Source of the DNA: Panagrolaimus kolymaensis | Lineage: Eukaryota > Nematoda > Chromadorea > Rhabditida > Panagrolaimidae | Direction: 5' to 3' | Length of the DNA: 64,000 bases | NCBI GenBank assembly: GCA_028622995.1 | Contig: JAJQJQ010000012.1 | Location: 4,154,001 to 4,218,000, forward strand | In this document: positions 23,042 through 34,029 of the stretch, one piece after another | How positions within the stretch are numbered: the first letter of the stretch is position 1 | Layout of the letters: each line of letters starts with the position of its first letter | Program-made: the position numbers and the translations under genes | Notes under the pieces: model-generated | Told to the model about the DNA's origin: nothing | The model's input: only the letters and a program-made list of their open reading frames with translations | Databases searched by the model: none

Positions 23042-23659
23042 ATGGCTCGCTTTGTTTCTTTTGCCATTGTTGCAATTTGTGTTGAAGCCGCAATCGCTCA
23101 ATATGGTAGTCATGGCGGTATTTCTGGAATGTCCAGCAGCCCTTATGGTGGCCTCAGCAGCTTTGGATCTTCTGGTTTAGGAGGTCTCGGTGGTTTGGGT
23201 TCAGGAATGTATGATGATGGACTTTATGGTGGATCATCCAGTAGCCTAGGAGGATATGGTAAATTTTAAAAGTTTGGAAAAAAATTATTTTGGATTACAA
23301 TAAGTTATTATATAGGACTTGGACTTTATGGCTCTGGTGGTTTTCCATCTCGTGGAAATACATTCCCTCTCTCAGGCCTTAGTTCACCTTATGGTACTCC
23401 AAGCATGGGTGGCCTCTATGGAGGCTCCAATGGAATGTATGGTAGCTCCAGTGGACTTTATGGCGGATCCAACGGGCTTTATGGCGGCTCCAATGGTCTT
23501 TATGGTAGCTCGAATGGACTTTATGGTGGATCCAACGGGCTTTACAGTGGCGGACTCTCTCCATACGGATCTCTTTCAAGCCCACTTGGAGCATCACGAC
23601 TTAGTGGACTTAGTGGTGGAAGCATTTATGATTCATTTCCTTATGCAACTCGAAAGTAA
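23042..23659 (+). CDS. Secreted Gly/Ser/Tyr-rich repeat protein
   Basis: Two exons, 23042-23258 and 23316-23659, encode 186 residues. A signal peptide (MARFVSFAIVAICVEAAIAQ) is followed by glycine- and serine-rich sequence. From about residue 120 come tandem GLYGGSNG / GMYGSSSG octapeptides, six to seven in a row. There are no cysteines. Such Tyr/Gly-rich secreted proteins are typical of nematode cuticle, pharyngeal lining or eggshell material, and tyrosines could serve for cross-linking; this role is inferred. No precise family is recognised. The repeats make the gene prone to length change, and the DNA units differ at synonymous sites, so the array is not brand new. Confidence 0.85.
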
Positions 23660-23929
23660 GAGAAAGTGATCTTGTTAAACCTCTTTCTAAAAACATTTCT
23701 TAAGCCTTATTTGTTTGTAACTACCGAGCTTTCTTATTTCTTCAACTTTCTTTAATAGTAAATAAATTAATATCTTGTTTTTATAAAAATGTTCAAAGGA
23801 TAATAAATAATGAACTTTATTTACTTACAAAAAAAAACAAACAACAAAATTTATTGACAATTACTAACAAAGAAAACATCTTAGAAATCAAATACAATCA
23901 AACAAGGAAAAAGTAATATACATGACAAG

Positions 23930-24562
23930 TTAAACACATTCAAGGCCAACCATTTGAGCAGCATGTTTGACAGCAAATTTCTGAGCATTAGTGACTTTAG
24001 AAAAAATCAAGAGCTTTACGTTCTTTACTTCACGATGGAGGTGGTCTTCAGCGCGTTTCTTCATAGCTTTGATGAACAGTGCCAAAATATGAGTTGATTG
24101 CATTTGACATTTCATGTTCTTATCATCATGGTAAATAACATTAACACCAGTTCTTTCAGCTGGTTCAAGTTTGAAGCTCCATTCAGGGTTAACTTCAATT
24201 TCTTCCATTGGTAAACCAATAAACTTGAAAATATCTAAAAATTGAAGCTTTAGAAAGAAAAAGAAAATAAGGAAAAAGATACCATAAACAACGCATTTTG
24301 GATGCGATTCCAAATCTTTCATTGCTGATTCACCAACAACTGGAACACTATGAGCAAAAGAGATGTAAAACTGCGTCTTAATTCGACCTAAAACTTTTGA
24401 CAAATAAGTATGTTTGAAGAAAACTAAAAATTTAAACTAGCCTTTAGCATCTTTGATGAGTTTAACTTCGGATTTTGAAATGCGTTCCAACGCTGCCAAT
24501 TCAGTTGTTGAAACCCGAAGGATGAAATCAGGTTCAGGTGCCTTGCTTTCGTCGACGGCCAT
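23930..24562 (-). CDS. Degenerate HSP70-like ATPase-domain protein
   Basis: Three exons, 24562-24442, 24387-24283 and 24234-23930, give 176 residues. The chain aligns along its whole length with the first subdomains of an HSP70 ATPase domain. EVKLIKDAKG matches the KVEIIANDQG region, PVVGESAMKDLESHPKCVVYD matches the LVG..AKNQ..NP.NT segment, and KNVKLLIFSKVTNAQKFAVK matches the [20 protein letters not shown] strand. The phosphate-1 loop is ruined: GIDLGTT is replaced by ILRVSTT, so ATP binding is unlikely. It stops after MVGLECV, where HSP70 continues with NEPTAAA. The first intron has a GC donor (24441-24440). Reading frame and splice sites are intact, so this may be an expressed non-catalytic derivative. 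No function is assigned. It is divergent from the PP1 gene. Confidence 0.72.
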
Positions 24563-24948
24563 GTTGATTGATTGATTGACAAACTTTGATTGAAATTGTA
24601 AAGTTGCAATACAAAATTTTCGTTTAACAAAAATCTCTAAAAAAGACGAAGGAAAAAAATTTGAAAGTGGTGCCTAATTTTTGGTTTTACCGTAGTATAA
24701 TCAATCGTTGTAAGATTAATCCTTGGCTTTCAAAGTGTAAAAAAGTTTGCTGCAATTTCATTCATTCAAAAAAAAGTAAAATTTACATTTTTTAGGAATC
24801 ATTTTCAAAATGCTTGAAAAGCTTATAAAAGGAATGAAGTGACATTCAAATGCTTTCATTTATGGTCTGAAATCGTCGGACGCGGAAGCTAACATCATCG
24901 TCAATTTATTGATTTGCTGAATCTCCATTCTCATCAAAGAATTCAACC

Positions 24949-25984
24949 ATGGGTGCTCCACTTGATGTTGATAGCATGATAAGCCGATTGCTCAATGTTG
25001 GTATGGCTGGTGGTCGTCTTACAACACAGGTTAGTTCTTTTATTTTGTTTTTGGTTTTTTACTAATCCGTCTTCATTTTTAGGTTAGCGAACAAGAACTT
25101 CAACAACTTTGTCAAATTGCTAAAGAAGTATTCATTTCTCAACCATCTCTTGTCGAAGTTGATCCTCCTGTTCTCGTTTGTGGTGATGTCCATGGTCAAT
25201 ACTCTGATTTGCTTCGTGTTTTTGATAAAAATGGTTTTCCACCAGACTCCAACTATCTCTTCCTTGGGGACTATATTGATCGTGGACGTCAAAACATTGA
25301 AAGCATCTGCCTCATGTTCTGCTACAAAATCAAGTATCCTGAAAATTTCTTCATGCTTCGTGGAAACCATGAATGTCCTGCAATCAATCGTGTCTATGGG
25401 TTCTTTGAAGAATGTAACCGTCGTTACAAATCTATCCGTCTTTGGAATGCTTTTCAAGATACCTTCAACTGGATGCCTCTTTGTGGTTTGATCGCTGGTA
25501 AAATTCTTTGTATGCATGGTGGTTTATCTCCTCAATTGACAAGTATGGATCAACTTCGTAACCTTCCTCGTCCTCAAGATCCACCAAATCCATCAATGGG
25601 AATGTAAGATTTTTTTTGCTTTGAAATTTGATTAAACCATTACATATTTTCAGTGATCTTCTCTGGGCTGATCCTGATCAATGGGCTAAAGGATGGCAAG
25701 CAAATACTCGTGGTGTCTCATATGTTTTTGGACAAGATGTTGTCGTCGATGCATGCAATAAACTTGATATTGATCTCATTGCTCGTGCTCATCAAGTTGT
25801 TCAAGATGGATATGAATTCTTTGCAAATCGTCGTCTCGTCACCATCTTCTCTGCTCCACATTACTGTGGTCAATTTGACAATGCTGCTGCAACCATGACC
25901 GTCGCCGCTGATCTTTCATGCTCCTTTTCTGTTTATCGTCCAACTGCTAAAGCTGTTCGTCTTGCTCTCAAAAATGGAGCCTAA
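24949..25984 (+). CDS. Protein phosphatase 1 catalytic subunit, GSP-3/4-like
   Basis: Three exons, 24949-25029, 25083-25603 and 25654-25984, give 310 residues. All metallophosphatase motifs are present: [24 protein letters not shown], the late HAR-type histidine ([13 protein letters not shown]) and a [11 protein letters not shown] loop. PP1 removes phosphate from Ser/Thr using two metal ions. The body matches PP1 rather than PP2A. The [11 protein letters not shown] form (usual PP1 has SAPNYCGEFDN) and the shortened C-terminus resemble, from memory, the sperm-specific nematode forms GSP-3/GSP-4. The tail has no clear Thr-Pro inhibitory site. The next gene, a Kelch protein, could also be a sperm gene. 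Confidence 0.9.
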
Positions 25985-27159
25985 GGTGTATTTTGTCGAT
26001 GTGATATAATAAATGTGATTCTAAAATTTTGTGTCTATTTTTCTTTTTTATTTTGGTTTGCGGTTTTTACTTTCTAACTTTTTTATGGACTTGAATTAAA
26101 GTAAAAGTTATTTTTGAATTTGAAAGATTTTAGATAACAGTGATGGCTATTTCGAGTTAAAATAACATGGTTTAAAAAGCTCAGCAATAAAAAGAAGGAT
26201 GATAAATAATTCTAAAAAAAGTTTATGGAAAGGATTGAGCAGTGATGATTGCTATTCGCAGTTTATTTTTCTCGAGAATCATAGTTGAAGTCAATTCTCT
26301 GATAACCTAAAATATTTTGGCGTTGAAAACATTGTGAATATCTTCAAAAGTTTCATCGAATACGGTTTCAATCGTACCATTTTAAGCACCATGGGATGAA
26401 TATTCAAATTTTTTACTAAAGCCCATGATGATGAACAAAAATTACATACTTCCATTAAGCTTTCTAATTTTGCTTTTGGTTTCCATTGTAAATAAATAAA
26501 TTAAAGTTTTTGCTACGTGACTACATTGTTACTTTCTAAAATAATTTTAATGAATGAAAATGAGTAAACTTCACGAAAACGAATATTAATGAAAGTCCAA
26601 TCTTAATGTATTGATGGAAATTATTTCAACTGCATTTTCCAAGCTTTTGTACAGCTTTCTCGATCCATATGTTTTTTTTTAAAGTTAGTTTTTGGGTTTC
26701 TTGATTGCCGCAGGATGATTACAACATATGGAGTTCCATCCTACTATAATTCTTACATAATATCCTTTGAGAATTAGCGCTGTTAACGTATCATTGCGTT
26801 GATACTTTTTTATATGAAACTTAGAAAAAGCTTTTCACATTCAATGTAATCAAACCTTAAAACGCAGATAATAAACAACATTCACAGCTATTAATTTGAA
26901 CAAAAAACTTTATCACTTTTAGTTTCATGCATTTGCGTGTAAATAAAAAAATGCAAATTAAATGTAAAAAATTAAAGTTTAGCTTCTTCCAACATTTCAT
27001 TCCACTTTGTATTTTCACATAAATCTTCCTCATCGATGGTGAAGCTCAGAAGAAATTTACATTTTACTCAAAATAAATGTCAATGAAAAAGAAGAAATTT
27101 CAAACAAATTCATTTCAAAGACGACAATTGATTTTTCTTCGTCGAAGAAAAGAAGAAGG
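25985..27159. other. Intergenic region PP1 to Kelch gene
   Basis: The PP1 polyadenylation-like AATAAATG is near 26009. The remaining 1.1 kb is AT-rich, with no gene, RNA or repeat that I can support. Confidence 0.4.
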
Positions 27160-29133
27160 ATGGCTGCAGCTCGATCAATGCAACAAATTGCCGCTTTTTA
27201 TGGACGCTCATTTCCTGCTGAAAGATTAAATGAATGTGATACAGCTGATTGTTTGTTGATTTCATCAAATGGATTCAGGTAAGGAGTTTATTTTTTTGGA
27301 TTCATACAAAACCTAATTCTTGCCACGCAAATGGAGCATATGGTAGTCATTCTTGCTTTCGTGTGTTACCTTTTCTTTACTTTTTTCATTTTCATTTCAT
27401 TCTTCCATATTTTTTTTTCAGTTTGAATGCTCATTATTCACTCATCGTTGATTGGTTAGGTGAAAATGTACCCTTTCCAACATTTCAAAATCAAATACAT
27501 TTACCAATATCTGATTCCGCTCTTCAATTACTGATTGATGTAATTTATCATCGAATGATACATTTTTGGACTCCTGTATTCGAACTCATAAACTATAGTG
27601 TTGGATCTCAATGGTGGCAACTTGTGGATGATCTGTTAAATCGTGGATGGGAACATATTGAATCGTCTGGAATACCAAAGTGCTGGCTCCTTGCTCGTGA
27701 TCGATCATTACCATGTGAACTTGAACTTCGTCAAAGAGTCGCTGATGTTGCACCATATATCATTTCGAATGAAGGTCCTGAATATGCTGATTTAGTATCA
27801 ATTCAAATTGCTGCTTTACTTGATCTTCTCAAAGATGATAGAATTTATTGGGATTGTGCTGAAACAACGTTTAAAGTGATCTGTGCTTGGAGTTGTGTCA
27901 ATCGTTCATGTGCAAAAGAAAATTGTCAAAATCTTTTCAAAGCTATTCGATATTCAAGTATCTACGAAGTGAGTTTCTTTTATCTTAAATTAAAACAAGT
28001 AAATAATATCTCTTCTTTATTTTAGCGTCGTGATTGTATTGCTGCTTTCAAAAGCTTCTTTCGAAACTTGGGAGTGGATGAATCAACATTGAATCAAGCA
28101 ACAAGTGTTTACACATCGTTCAAACCAAGATTTCCTCGATCTCTTTTGCTTTACATGGGTGGATGGACTCAACGACAAGCTTCAAAATCTTCATATTTTT
28201 ACGATACTTCTGCTGATCATTGGGCTCCCATTCCGAAACTCAACCTTGAAGATAGGCTGTCATACTTTCGAGTTGCTTACATTGATAAAGTGAGTTTATT
28301 ACAAGTTTTTAAAAATGAAACTATTCATATTTATTTTTTAGAAACTATACGTCGTTGGTGGATTTACTGATGGAAGATTTCGAACAGAAGTTTATAAATA
28401 TGATTTTGATACAATGAAATGGAAACCAGGACCATCTTTAAACGAAACCAAGTATGCTTCTTTTTTTGCAATTTTCTTTTGTTTAACTCATTTATTTTTT
28501 AGAGGATACTTTACTCTTGCAACATTAAATCGTCAAATTTATCTCATTGGTGGTTCTGATGGTCGTGTTCGAAGTCCTGTAGTTGAAAGACTTGATTGTG
28601 CCTCAAATTCATGGGAAATTCTTCCACCAATGTCTGTTGGACGTTCCGATGCCGCTTCTGTTGCTTTTCGTAATCGCATTTGGGTTTTTGGTGGATTTGA
28701 TGGAGTTCGAACTCTCAATCGTGTTGAAACTTTTGATCCAATAACTCATACATGGAATGATATGGTACCTATGATTGAACCAAGATCTGGTCACTGTGCT
28801 GTAATGTTTCATGATAAACTTTTTGTTCTTGGTGGATTTCAACATGGTCATTCAACGAATGCTGTAGAATTTTATAATCCTCAAACTGGTCATTGGTCTC
28901 CTGCACCTTCCATGATATTAGAACGTTCAAACTTTAGCGCGGTGGTATTTGAAAGCTGTATTTATGTTATGGGTGGACATGTTGGAGAAAGCACTCTTGA
29001 TCATTGCGAAAAATTCGATGGTGAACGATGGATTCCTGTGCATTGCCTTCCAAAACCTATTGCTGCTGGCGGCACTATTTATATCGACAAGCCAACAAAT
29101 ATTGCAAAATTACTTGATAGAAAAACTTTTTGA
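27160..29133 (+). CDS. BTB-BACK-Kelch protein (SPE-26-like candidate)
   Basis: Five exons, 27160-27278, 27422-27968, 28026-28289, 28342-28451 and 28503-29133, give 556 residues. The N-terminal third looks like a divergent BTB plus BACK region. The C-terminal half holds Kelch repeats with the double-glycine motif (LYMGGW, YVVGGFTDG, YLIGGSDGR, WVFGGFDGV, FVLGGFQHG, YVMGGHVG), six blades. BTB-BACK-Kelch proteins are usually CUL3 ligase adaptors or actin-associated proteins. The length and weak BTB resemble C. elegans SPE-26, a sperm Kelch protein, but I cannot confirm orthology. It follows a GSP-3/4-like phosphatase, which fits a sperm role. The splice of exon 1 to exon 2 (AG|T) is in frame. 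Confidence 0.88.
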
Positions 29134-29536
29134 TATGTGAATGAAATAATAAATGTTTTTAACTGACTATTTTTTGTGTTTATTTTTATTTTGTTTTGCT
29201 TGCGAGGATTTATTGTTATTGCATGGATTTTTGGGTTTTTATTTAGAACAGGTTAAACTTAATTTCTCTTGATATCGTATTATCTCAAAGCTTTCTTACG
29301 AAGAAGCTAAAAAGCATTAAATTTTCTTGAATTTGAAGGACTCCACCTTTTTTGTTAAACAACTTTTCAGCTTCTTGAATTCCAACTAAACTTTTATTTT
29401 AGAAAGTAAATAAATGAATCAGTCGAAGTTTTCCACATTTTGTGCATATTTATTATTAATGAAACTTTTTAGAAGAATTATTTCGGAAAAAAGATTGAGA
29501 AAACATATTAAAACTAAAGAAAGTTTAACAACTTTT
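29134..29536. other. Gap between convergent genes
   Basis: The Kelch gene's polyadenylation-like AATAAATG is near 29147. The rest is the 3' region of the minus-strand gene ending at 29537. No gene is seen. Confidence 0.4.
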
Positions 29537-30176
29537 TCATCGTTTTCTTCCCCAACCAAGAAGTGCAGCATACCCAAATGGTACACATCGGCAATCATGG
29601 ATTACAACATCATTGGCAAAATCTCTGCACATTCCTTTGCATTGATTGAGAATATCCGTGCAACGATTACGACCAGGATCCCATCCACAACCTTGTGGCT
29701 TAAAATATTTGTCATTCATTTGGGATAAAGGATTTTCATTTCCTAGTAATGACTTACTTGAAAGTTGTCTTTATCATAAACATAATTCATTAAGCTTGAC
29801 ACTGCAACTTCATGTGCTCGACTACCAACAGGTGGTCCACCACCAAATGAAACTGGAGGGGATTGATATTCTTTAAAAATTTAAAGCTTTAACAGACGCA
29901 AAATGTAAATATTATGTATTACCATAACCTCTTCGATAAGAAGAAAATTGAGATTGATAAGGAGCACCACCAAAGGATGATTGATCATAATATTGATTTT
30001 GTGGTGGATAAACAACGGCATCAGAACCTGTAATAATTTTAACATAAAAAATTAAATTTTAATGATTGGGACATACCATAACTAGGAAATTGTTGCATTG
30101 GATAAGCCGACATTGGCCATAATTGACCGATTGTAAGTTCTAACACTGCTACAAAAGCAATCAAAACATAAATCAT
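29537..30176 (-). CDS. Small secreted protein with six-cysteine C-terminal module
   Basis: I join four exons: 30176 to about 30078, about 30030-29924, about 29871-29761, and about 29702-29537. The start encodes a signal peptide (MIYVLIAFVAVLELTIGQ). A Tyr/Gln/Pro-rich spacer follows (SAYPMQQFPSYG, QNQYYDQSSF), then a cysteine module with order GCGW, RCTD, QCKGMC, HDCRC, ending GYAALLGWGRKR. The six cysteines fit three disulfides in a secreted protein. I do not recognise the domain. The last intron is about 58 nt and ends TATTTTAAG, a weak acceptor, and an intermediate acceptor ends TTTAAAG. Expression site and role are unknown. Confidence 0.68.
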
Positions 30177-31173
30177 TTTTAAACAATTTTTCTTATAACG
30201 TTGATTTTCTTTCTTTATTTATAAACTTTTTTCCATTTTTAGAAATTAGAAATCCTTTCTAATTCCGCCTTTCTTTGTTTTGATACAATAGAATTTGTGA
30301 AGGAAGAAAAAAACCAACTTTGACCAAACAAACAGTTGAAACTTTTTTTTAGACTGACTTCTATGAATGATGATGACCCTTTTCAACAATCCTCTTGTCT
30401 TCCGGATTCCAAAATATAAAAAACCAACTACTTCAACGATCTTTTATAATATCCCTTTTTTAATTTTGACCTCCACAAAAAAATATAGAAATGACGCAGA
30501 AAACTTTTATATTTATTTTTTCTTCCTCATTTGAAATCCATCATCCTTTTTTTCTGAAAGATAAACCTATCAAAAAGTATTTGTGTTCGGTGGTTAATAA
30601 TAAAGTTAAATGTCACCATAAGTTGCTTTCCTTTATTCATTTAAAAAAAATAATAATGGATGAAGAAGAAAAAAAGTTGGAAGAAAATTTGAGCAAAAAA
30701 AAAGCGACGCATCAAACTTTGAAGAAAAAAACACTCAAAAAAATGCAGCAACGCAAACAAAGCAATTGAATGCATTTTGGTTCTTTAAACGAATTCTATA
30801 TTCTACTGTCACCTTAGCTGCTCAAGTTTTTATTCGTTCGCATTGCAAAGAAAAAAAAAAAAGCAAAGTTTGAGGTTTTAGATTTTTTGCGTTAAATTTT
30901 TAACAAAATTATGGCCAATTATTATGCCTTTTGTATTAGTTTTAGCTTCATGTTAAATAATAAATATAAGCTTTTTGCTATCTGATATCCCCATTTTTAT
31001 GAATTCCTTGCTACATTTTGCTCGATTTTTGCTTAGACAATATACCTTTGTTATTAAAGTTTTTTCTTCTCGTTTTTCGTACCTTTTGACGCGTAATCTT
31101 GATTCATATTTACCTTTAAATGTATCCTCTAAATATCCATTTTTTTTAGCAGTCAATCAAACTCTTCACAAAA
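30177..31173. other. Region upstream of rps-14
   Basis: About 1 kb without a supported gene. The Lys-rich open frame at 30491-30769 is low complexity. Just before rps-14, TTTTTTTTAGCAGTC at about 31140-31154 looks like a trans-splice acceptor. Confidence 0.4.
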
Positions 31174-31629
31174 ATGGCTAATCGCAAGGGCAAAGTCAAG
31201 GAAGAACAACCCGTCGTCAGTCTTGGACCTCAAGTCAAAGAAGGTGAAAATGTATTTGGTGTTGCACATATTTTTGCATCATTCAACGATACCTTCGTCC
31301 ATGTTACTGATCTCTCTGGTCGTGAAACTATTGTCCGAGTTACTGGTGGTATGAAAGTGAAAGCTGATCGTGATGAATCTTCTCCATACGCTGCTATGCT
31401 TGCTGCTCAAGATGTTGCTGAACGCTGTAAACAACTTGGTATTAATGCTCTTCATGTTAAACTTCGTGCTACTGGTGGTACTAAAACTAAAACTCCTGGA
31501 CCTGGTGCACAAGCAGCACTTCGCGCTCTTGCTCGCTCTGGAATGAAAATTGGCCGAATTGAAGATGTTACTCCTATTCCATCTGATTCAACTAAGAGAA
31601 AGGGTGGCCGCCGTGGTCGTCGCTTGTAA
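31174..31629 (+). CDS. rps-14: 40S ribosomal protein S14 (uS11)
   Basis: A single exon encodes 151 residues, the standard length. The uS11 signature is complete: [69 protein letters not shown], and the basic tail [10 protein letters not shown]. The protein is part of the platform of the small ribosomal subunit and lines the mRNA exit region. The codon choice is noticeably more biased toward C-ending codons in places than that of neighbours, as expected for a highly expressed gene. The ABHD17-like gene begins 193 bp downstream on the same strand, so co-transcription is possible. Identity is certain. Confidence 0.98.
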   Translation: MANRKGKVKEEQPVVSLGPQVKEGENVFGVAHIFASFNDTFVHVTDLSGRETIVRVTGGMKVKADRDESSPYAAMLAAQDVAERCKQLGINALHVKLRATGGTKTKTPGPGAQAALRALARSGMKIGRIEDVTPIPSDSTKRKGGRRGRRL

Positions 31630-31821
31630 ATCGATCATTTCAAACTTGTTGTGTCTCATATTTTGATATGTTTGATGTATTAAGATTTGAGATAGTTTGT
31701 TTCTTTTTGTTTTTGTGAAGTCGATCATAAAATAAATATAATATTTGTTTTCGTTAAATAAAAAAATTTGCATAACGTTTTTTAAAGTTTATTATTCATA
31801 CGTTAGTGAGCGAAAATTTAT

Positions 31822-33353
31822 TTGTTGCGTCATCATTCGGCTGTCGAGATGTGGTTTCTCGATCTTTTACGCGTGATTACTGCAGATGAAGATCCATTAA
31901 CGGTGGTTGAACGTGAAGGAGCTGGAGCAGAATCTGGATATTCATCAGAAGAAGATGACAATGAAGAAGAAGAAAAAGCTTCAACTAAAGAAAAGAAAAC
32001 AAAAGCAAGCAAATCGTCTGAACCTGAAGAAAGAAAACCAAAAAGAAATGAACCAATTGAAAATGAACAACATTTAGAAGCAACAACTGGAGCTCCTCCT
32101 GGTGGTAATAGCCGAAGTAATGGTTTTATCAACTCAATATTGGATTGTTGTCAATGCCTTGGGGTATGTTTTATGAACATATTTCATTGATATGGATTGA
32201 TAATGTTTAATTTTAGACATGCTGTTTGATTACTTATGTTTTATGTCCGCCTCTATCATGCTGTATTGTTCGTAAAGTCGCATTTCGTCCACCACCAAGA
32301 GGTCAAAGCTACAGACTGGTCGTAACTGATGATAATGGAGAAAGAAAGTATGTTTCCAAAGCCAAGGAGGTTAGTTAGAATTTTGTTATGACTTCATTCA
32401 TTTTTTGATATTTTAGGCTGCAAAATATCCCCAGCTTCAAATTGAACCACTCTGGACTGATAAACATCCTGCAAATGAACATCTGGTTGCTCTAATTCGA
32501 CGTGAACTCAAATCTGTTGATGGCTTTATTGTGAAATCAAAATCTGGTAATTCAATCGTATGTGCACATTTCAAAGCTCGACCAATTGGCTGTAAAACTC
32601 CAAAATGTTTCCGAAACAAAGTCGCTATCTTTGCTCAACCAAATTCATCTGATATTGGAGGCTTTATGCAGCCATTTCTTCCTGCATCTCTTCACAACTT
32701 TGCTCAAGCCATTGGAATTGATATTTATGCGTTTGATTATTCTGGTTTTGGTAGAAGCAATGGATCCTCTTATGAAAAGAATATATATGGTGATATCAAA
32801 AGCGTTTATGAAGAAGTGATCAAAAGAGAAGGAGAAAGTATTCAGGTTAGTTATTTTTGGAGATGAATAAAACTTTATTATGGTTTTTAGATTTTGCTTA
32901 TTGGATATTCTATTGGCACTGCTGCAACCGTCGATTTGGCTTCAAAGAAACCCAGCAACTTGTTTGGTCTTGTGCTTATGGCTCCATTTACTTCTGGTAT
33001 GAGGCTCTTAACCAACAATCCAAGAAAAGAAAGCACAGCATGTTTAGATTGTTTTACGAAGTATGTTTTTCACATCCTTTTGCTTTTTTTATTCATCATT
33101 TTTCAGTTATGATAAAATTCCTCTTGTTGAAATCCCTGTGCTCGTTTGTCATGGAACAGCTGATACTATTACACCTTTATCTCATGGACAAGTACTATTT
33201 GAACGCTCAAAATACAAGATTGATCCTGTGATTGTCGAAGGTGCATCCCATGTTAGTATCATGAATGGTCGTCACAAATATGTTCAAATGGCAATCAGAT
33301 ATTTTATTACAACTCAAAAACTCGAAAGAAGATCTCCTTTATTTAATTTGTAA
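31822..33353 (+). CDS. ABHD17-type alpha/beta hydrolase (protein depalmitoylase family)
   Basis: Exons run from 31822 (or ATG 31849) to 32163, 32217 to about 32369, about 32417-32845, about 32891-33059 and about 33107-33353. An acidic N-terminus of about 110 residues (SEEDDNEEEE) precedes a cysteine cluster (CCQCLGTCCLITYVLCPP, CC) that in ABHD17 is palmitoylated for membrane binding. The hydrolase follows: oxyanion strand (IDIYAFDYSGFGRSNG), nucleophile elbow GYSIG, the acid in HGTADTITP and the histidine in EGASHVS. ABHD17 enzymes remove palmitate from proteins at the plasma membrane. The elbow usually reads GQSIG; here Tyr replaces Gln while Ser is kept. The acidic extension before the Cys cluster is unusual for vertebrate ABHD17. 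Confidence 0.9.
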
Positions 33354-33631
33354 ATCAAAAATGTCTTTAATTTTGTTTGTAATAATTTTTGTATTATCGT
33401 AATAAATCATTTAATATTTGTAAATTTTGTAATATCACCTATAATTTCTGGAACTTTTTTCAAAAGCATTTCTCGATCAAATCCTTGGAGTTGCTTAAGC
33501 TAACTTAATACATTGAATTCGATTTATTGGAAACATAAGAGAGCATAAAGTTGTTTTCTTTTTTGCTTTTTTGTGTTTGAAGGTGTCTGTCTCCTTACTA
33601 GTTAATAGAAACGCAAACCTAATTCAATCAA
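33354..33631. other. Gap to tRNA-Leu(AAG)
   Basis: A polyadenylation-like AATAAATC is near 33401. No other feature is seen. Confidence 0.35.
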
Positions 33632-33713
33632 GGCGAGATGGCCGAGCGGTCTAAGGCGCTGGTTTAAGGCACCAGTCTTTTCGGAGGCGTGGGTTCGAAT
33701 CCCACTCTCGTCA
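33632..33713 (+). tRNA. tRNA-Leu (anticodon AAG)
   Basis: An 82-nt type II tRNA without intron. The acceptor stem is GGCGAGA paired with TCTCGTC (one G-T pair), then the D arm TGGCCGAGCGGTCTAAGGC, anticodon stem CTGGT/ACCAG with loop TTAAGGC, a long extra arm, T arm GTGGGTTCGAATCCCAC and discriminator A at 33713. AAG reads Leu codons CUU/CUC. Confidence 0.95.
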
Positions 33714-34029
33714 GTAAAACCTTTTTTGATTTTTCCACCTAATCTTTAGCATCGTCTTTCAACCAAATATTAACAATACCATTACTTTTTTTTCTTCTCA
33801 AACCAAATTTTTTTTAAAGAAAATGGTTGAAATGCGTTTTGAAGCTAACAAATTCTGCCTTTAAAAAAACATTTTATGGATAAAAATCGATTAGAAAAAT
33901 CACACCATTTGCCCTTCTTTCTTTTTTTCTTCTTCTTCTTAGTCACAATGTTGTGGATTGGAGAGAGGACTAATAAAACAAATTCATTAAAGCTTTGGCA
34001 GTCTCAGTCTTTGCTTTTGATTGGCAAAG
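33714..34029. other. Gap between tRNA-Leu and ppt-1
   Basis: About 315 bp, beginning with a T-rich pol III terminator-like run (CCTTTTTTGA) just after the tRNA. The remainder is pyrimidine-rich ppt-1 upstream sequence. Confidence 0.4.

Noticed and set aside
30491..30769. Lys-rich 92-codon frame upstream of rps-14
   Set aside because: Low-complexity sequence with no recognisable start context or homology.
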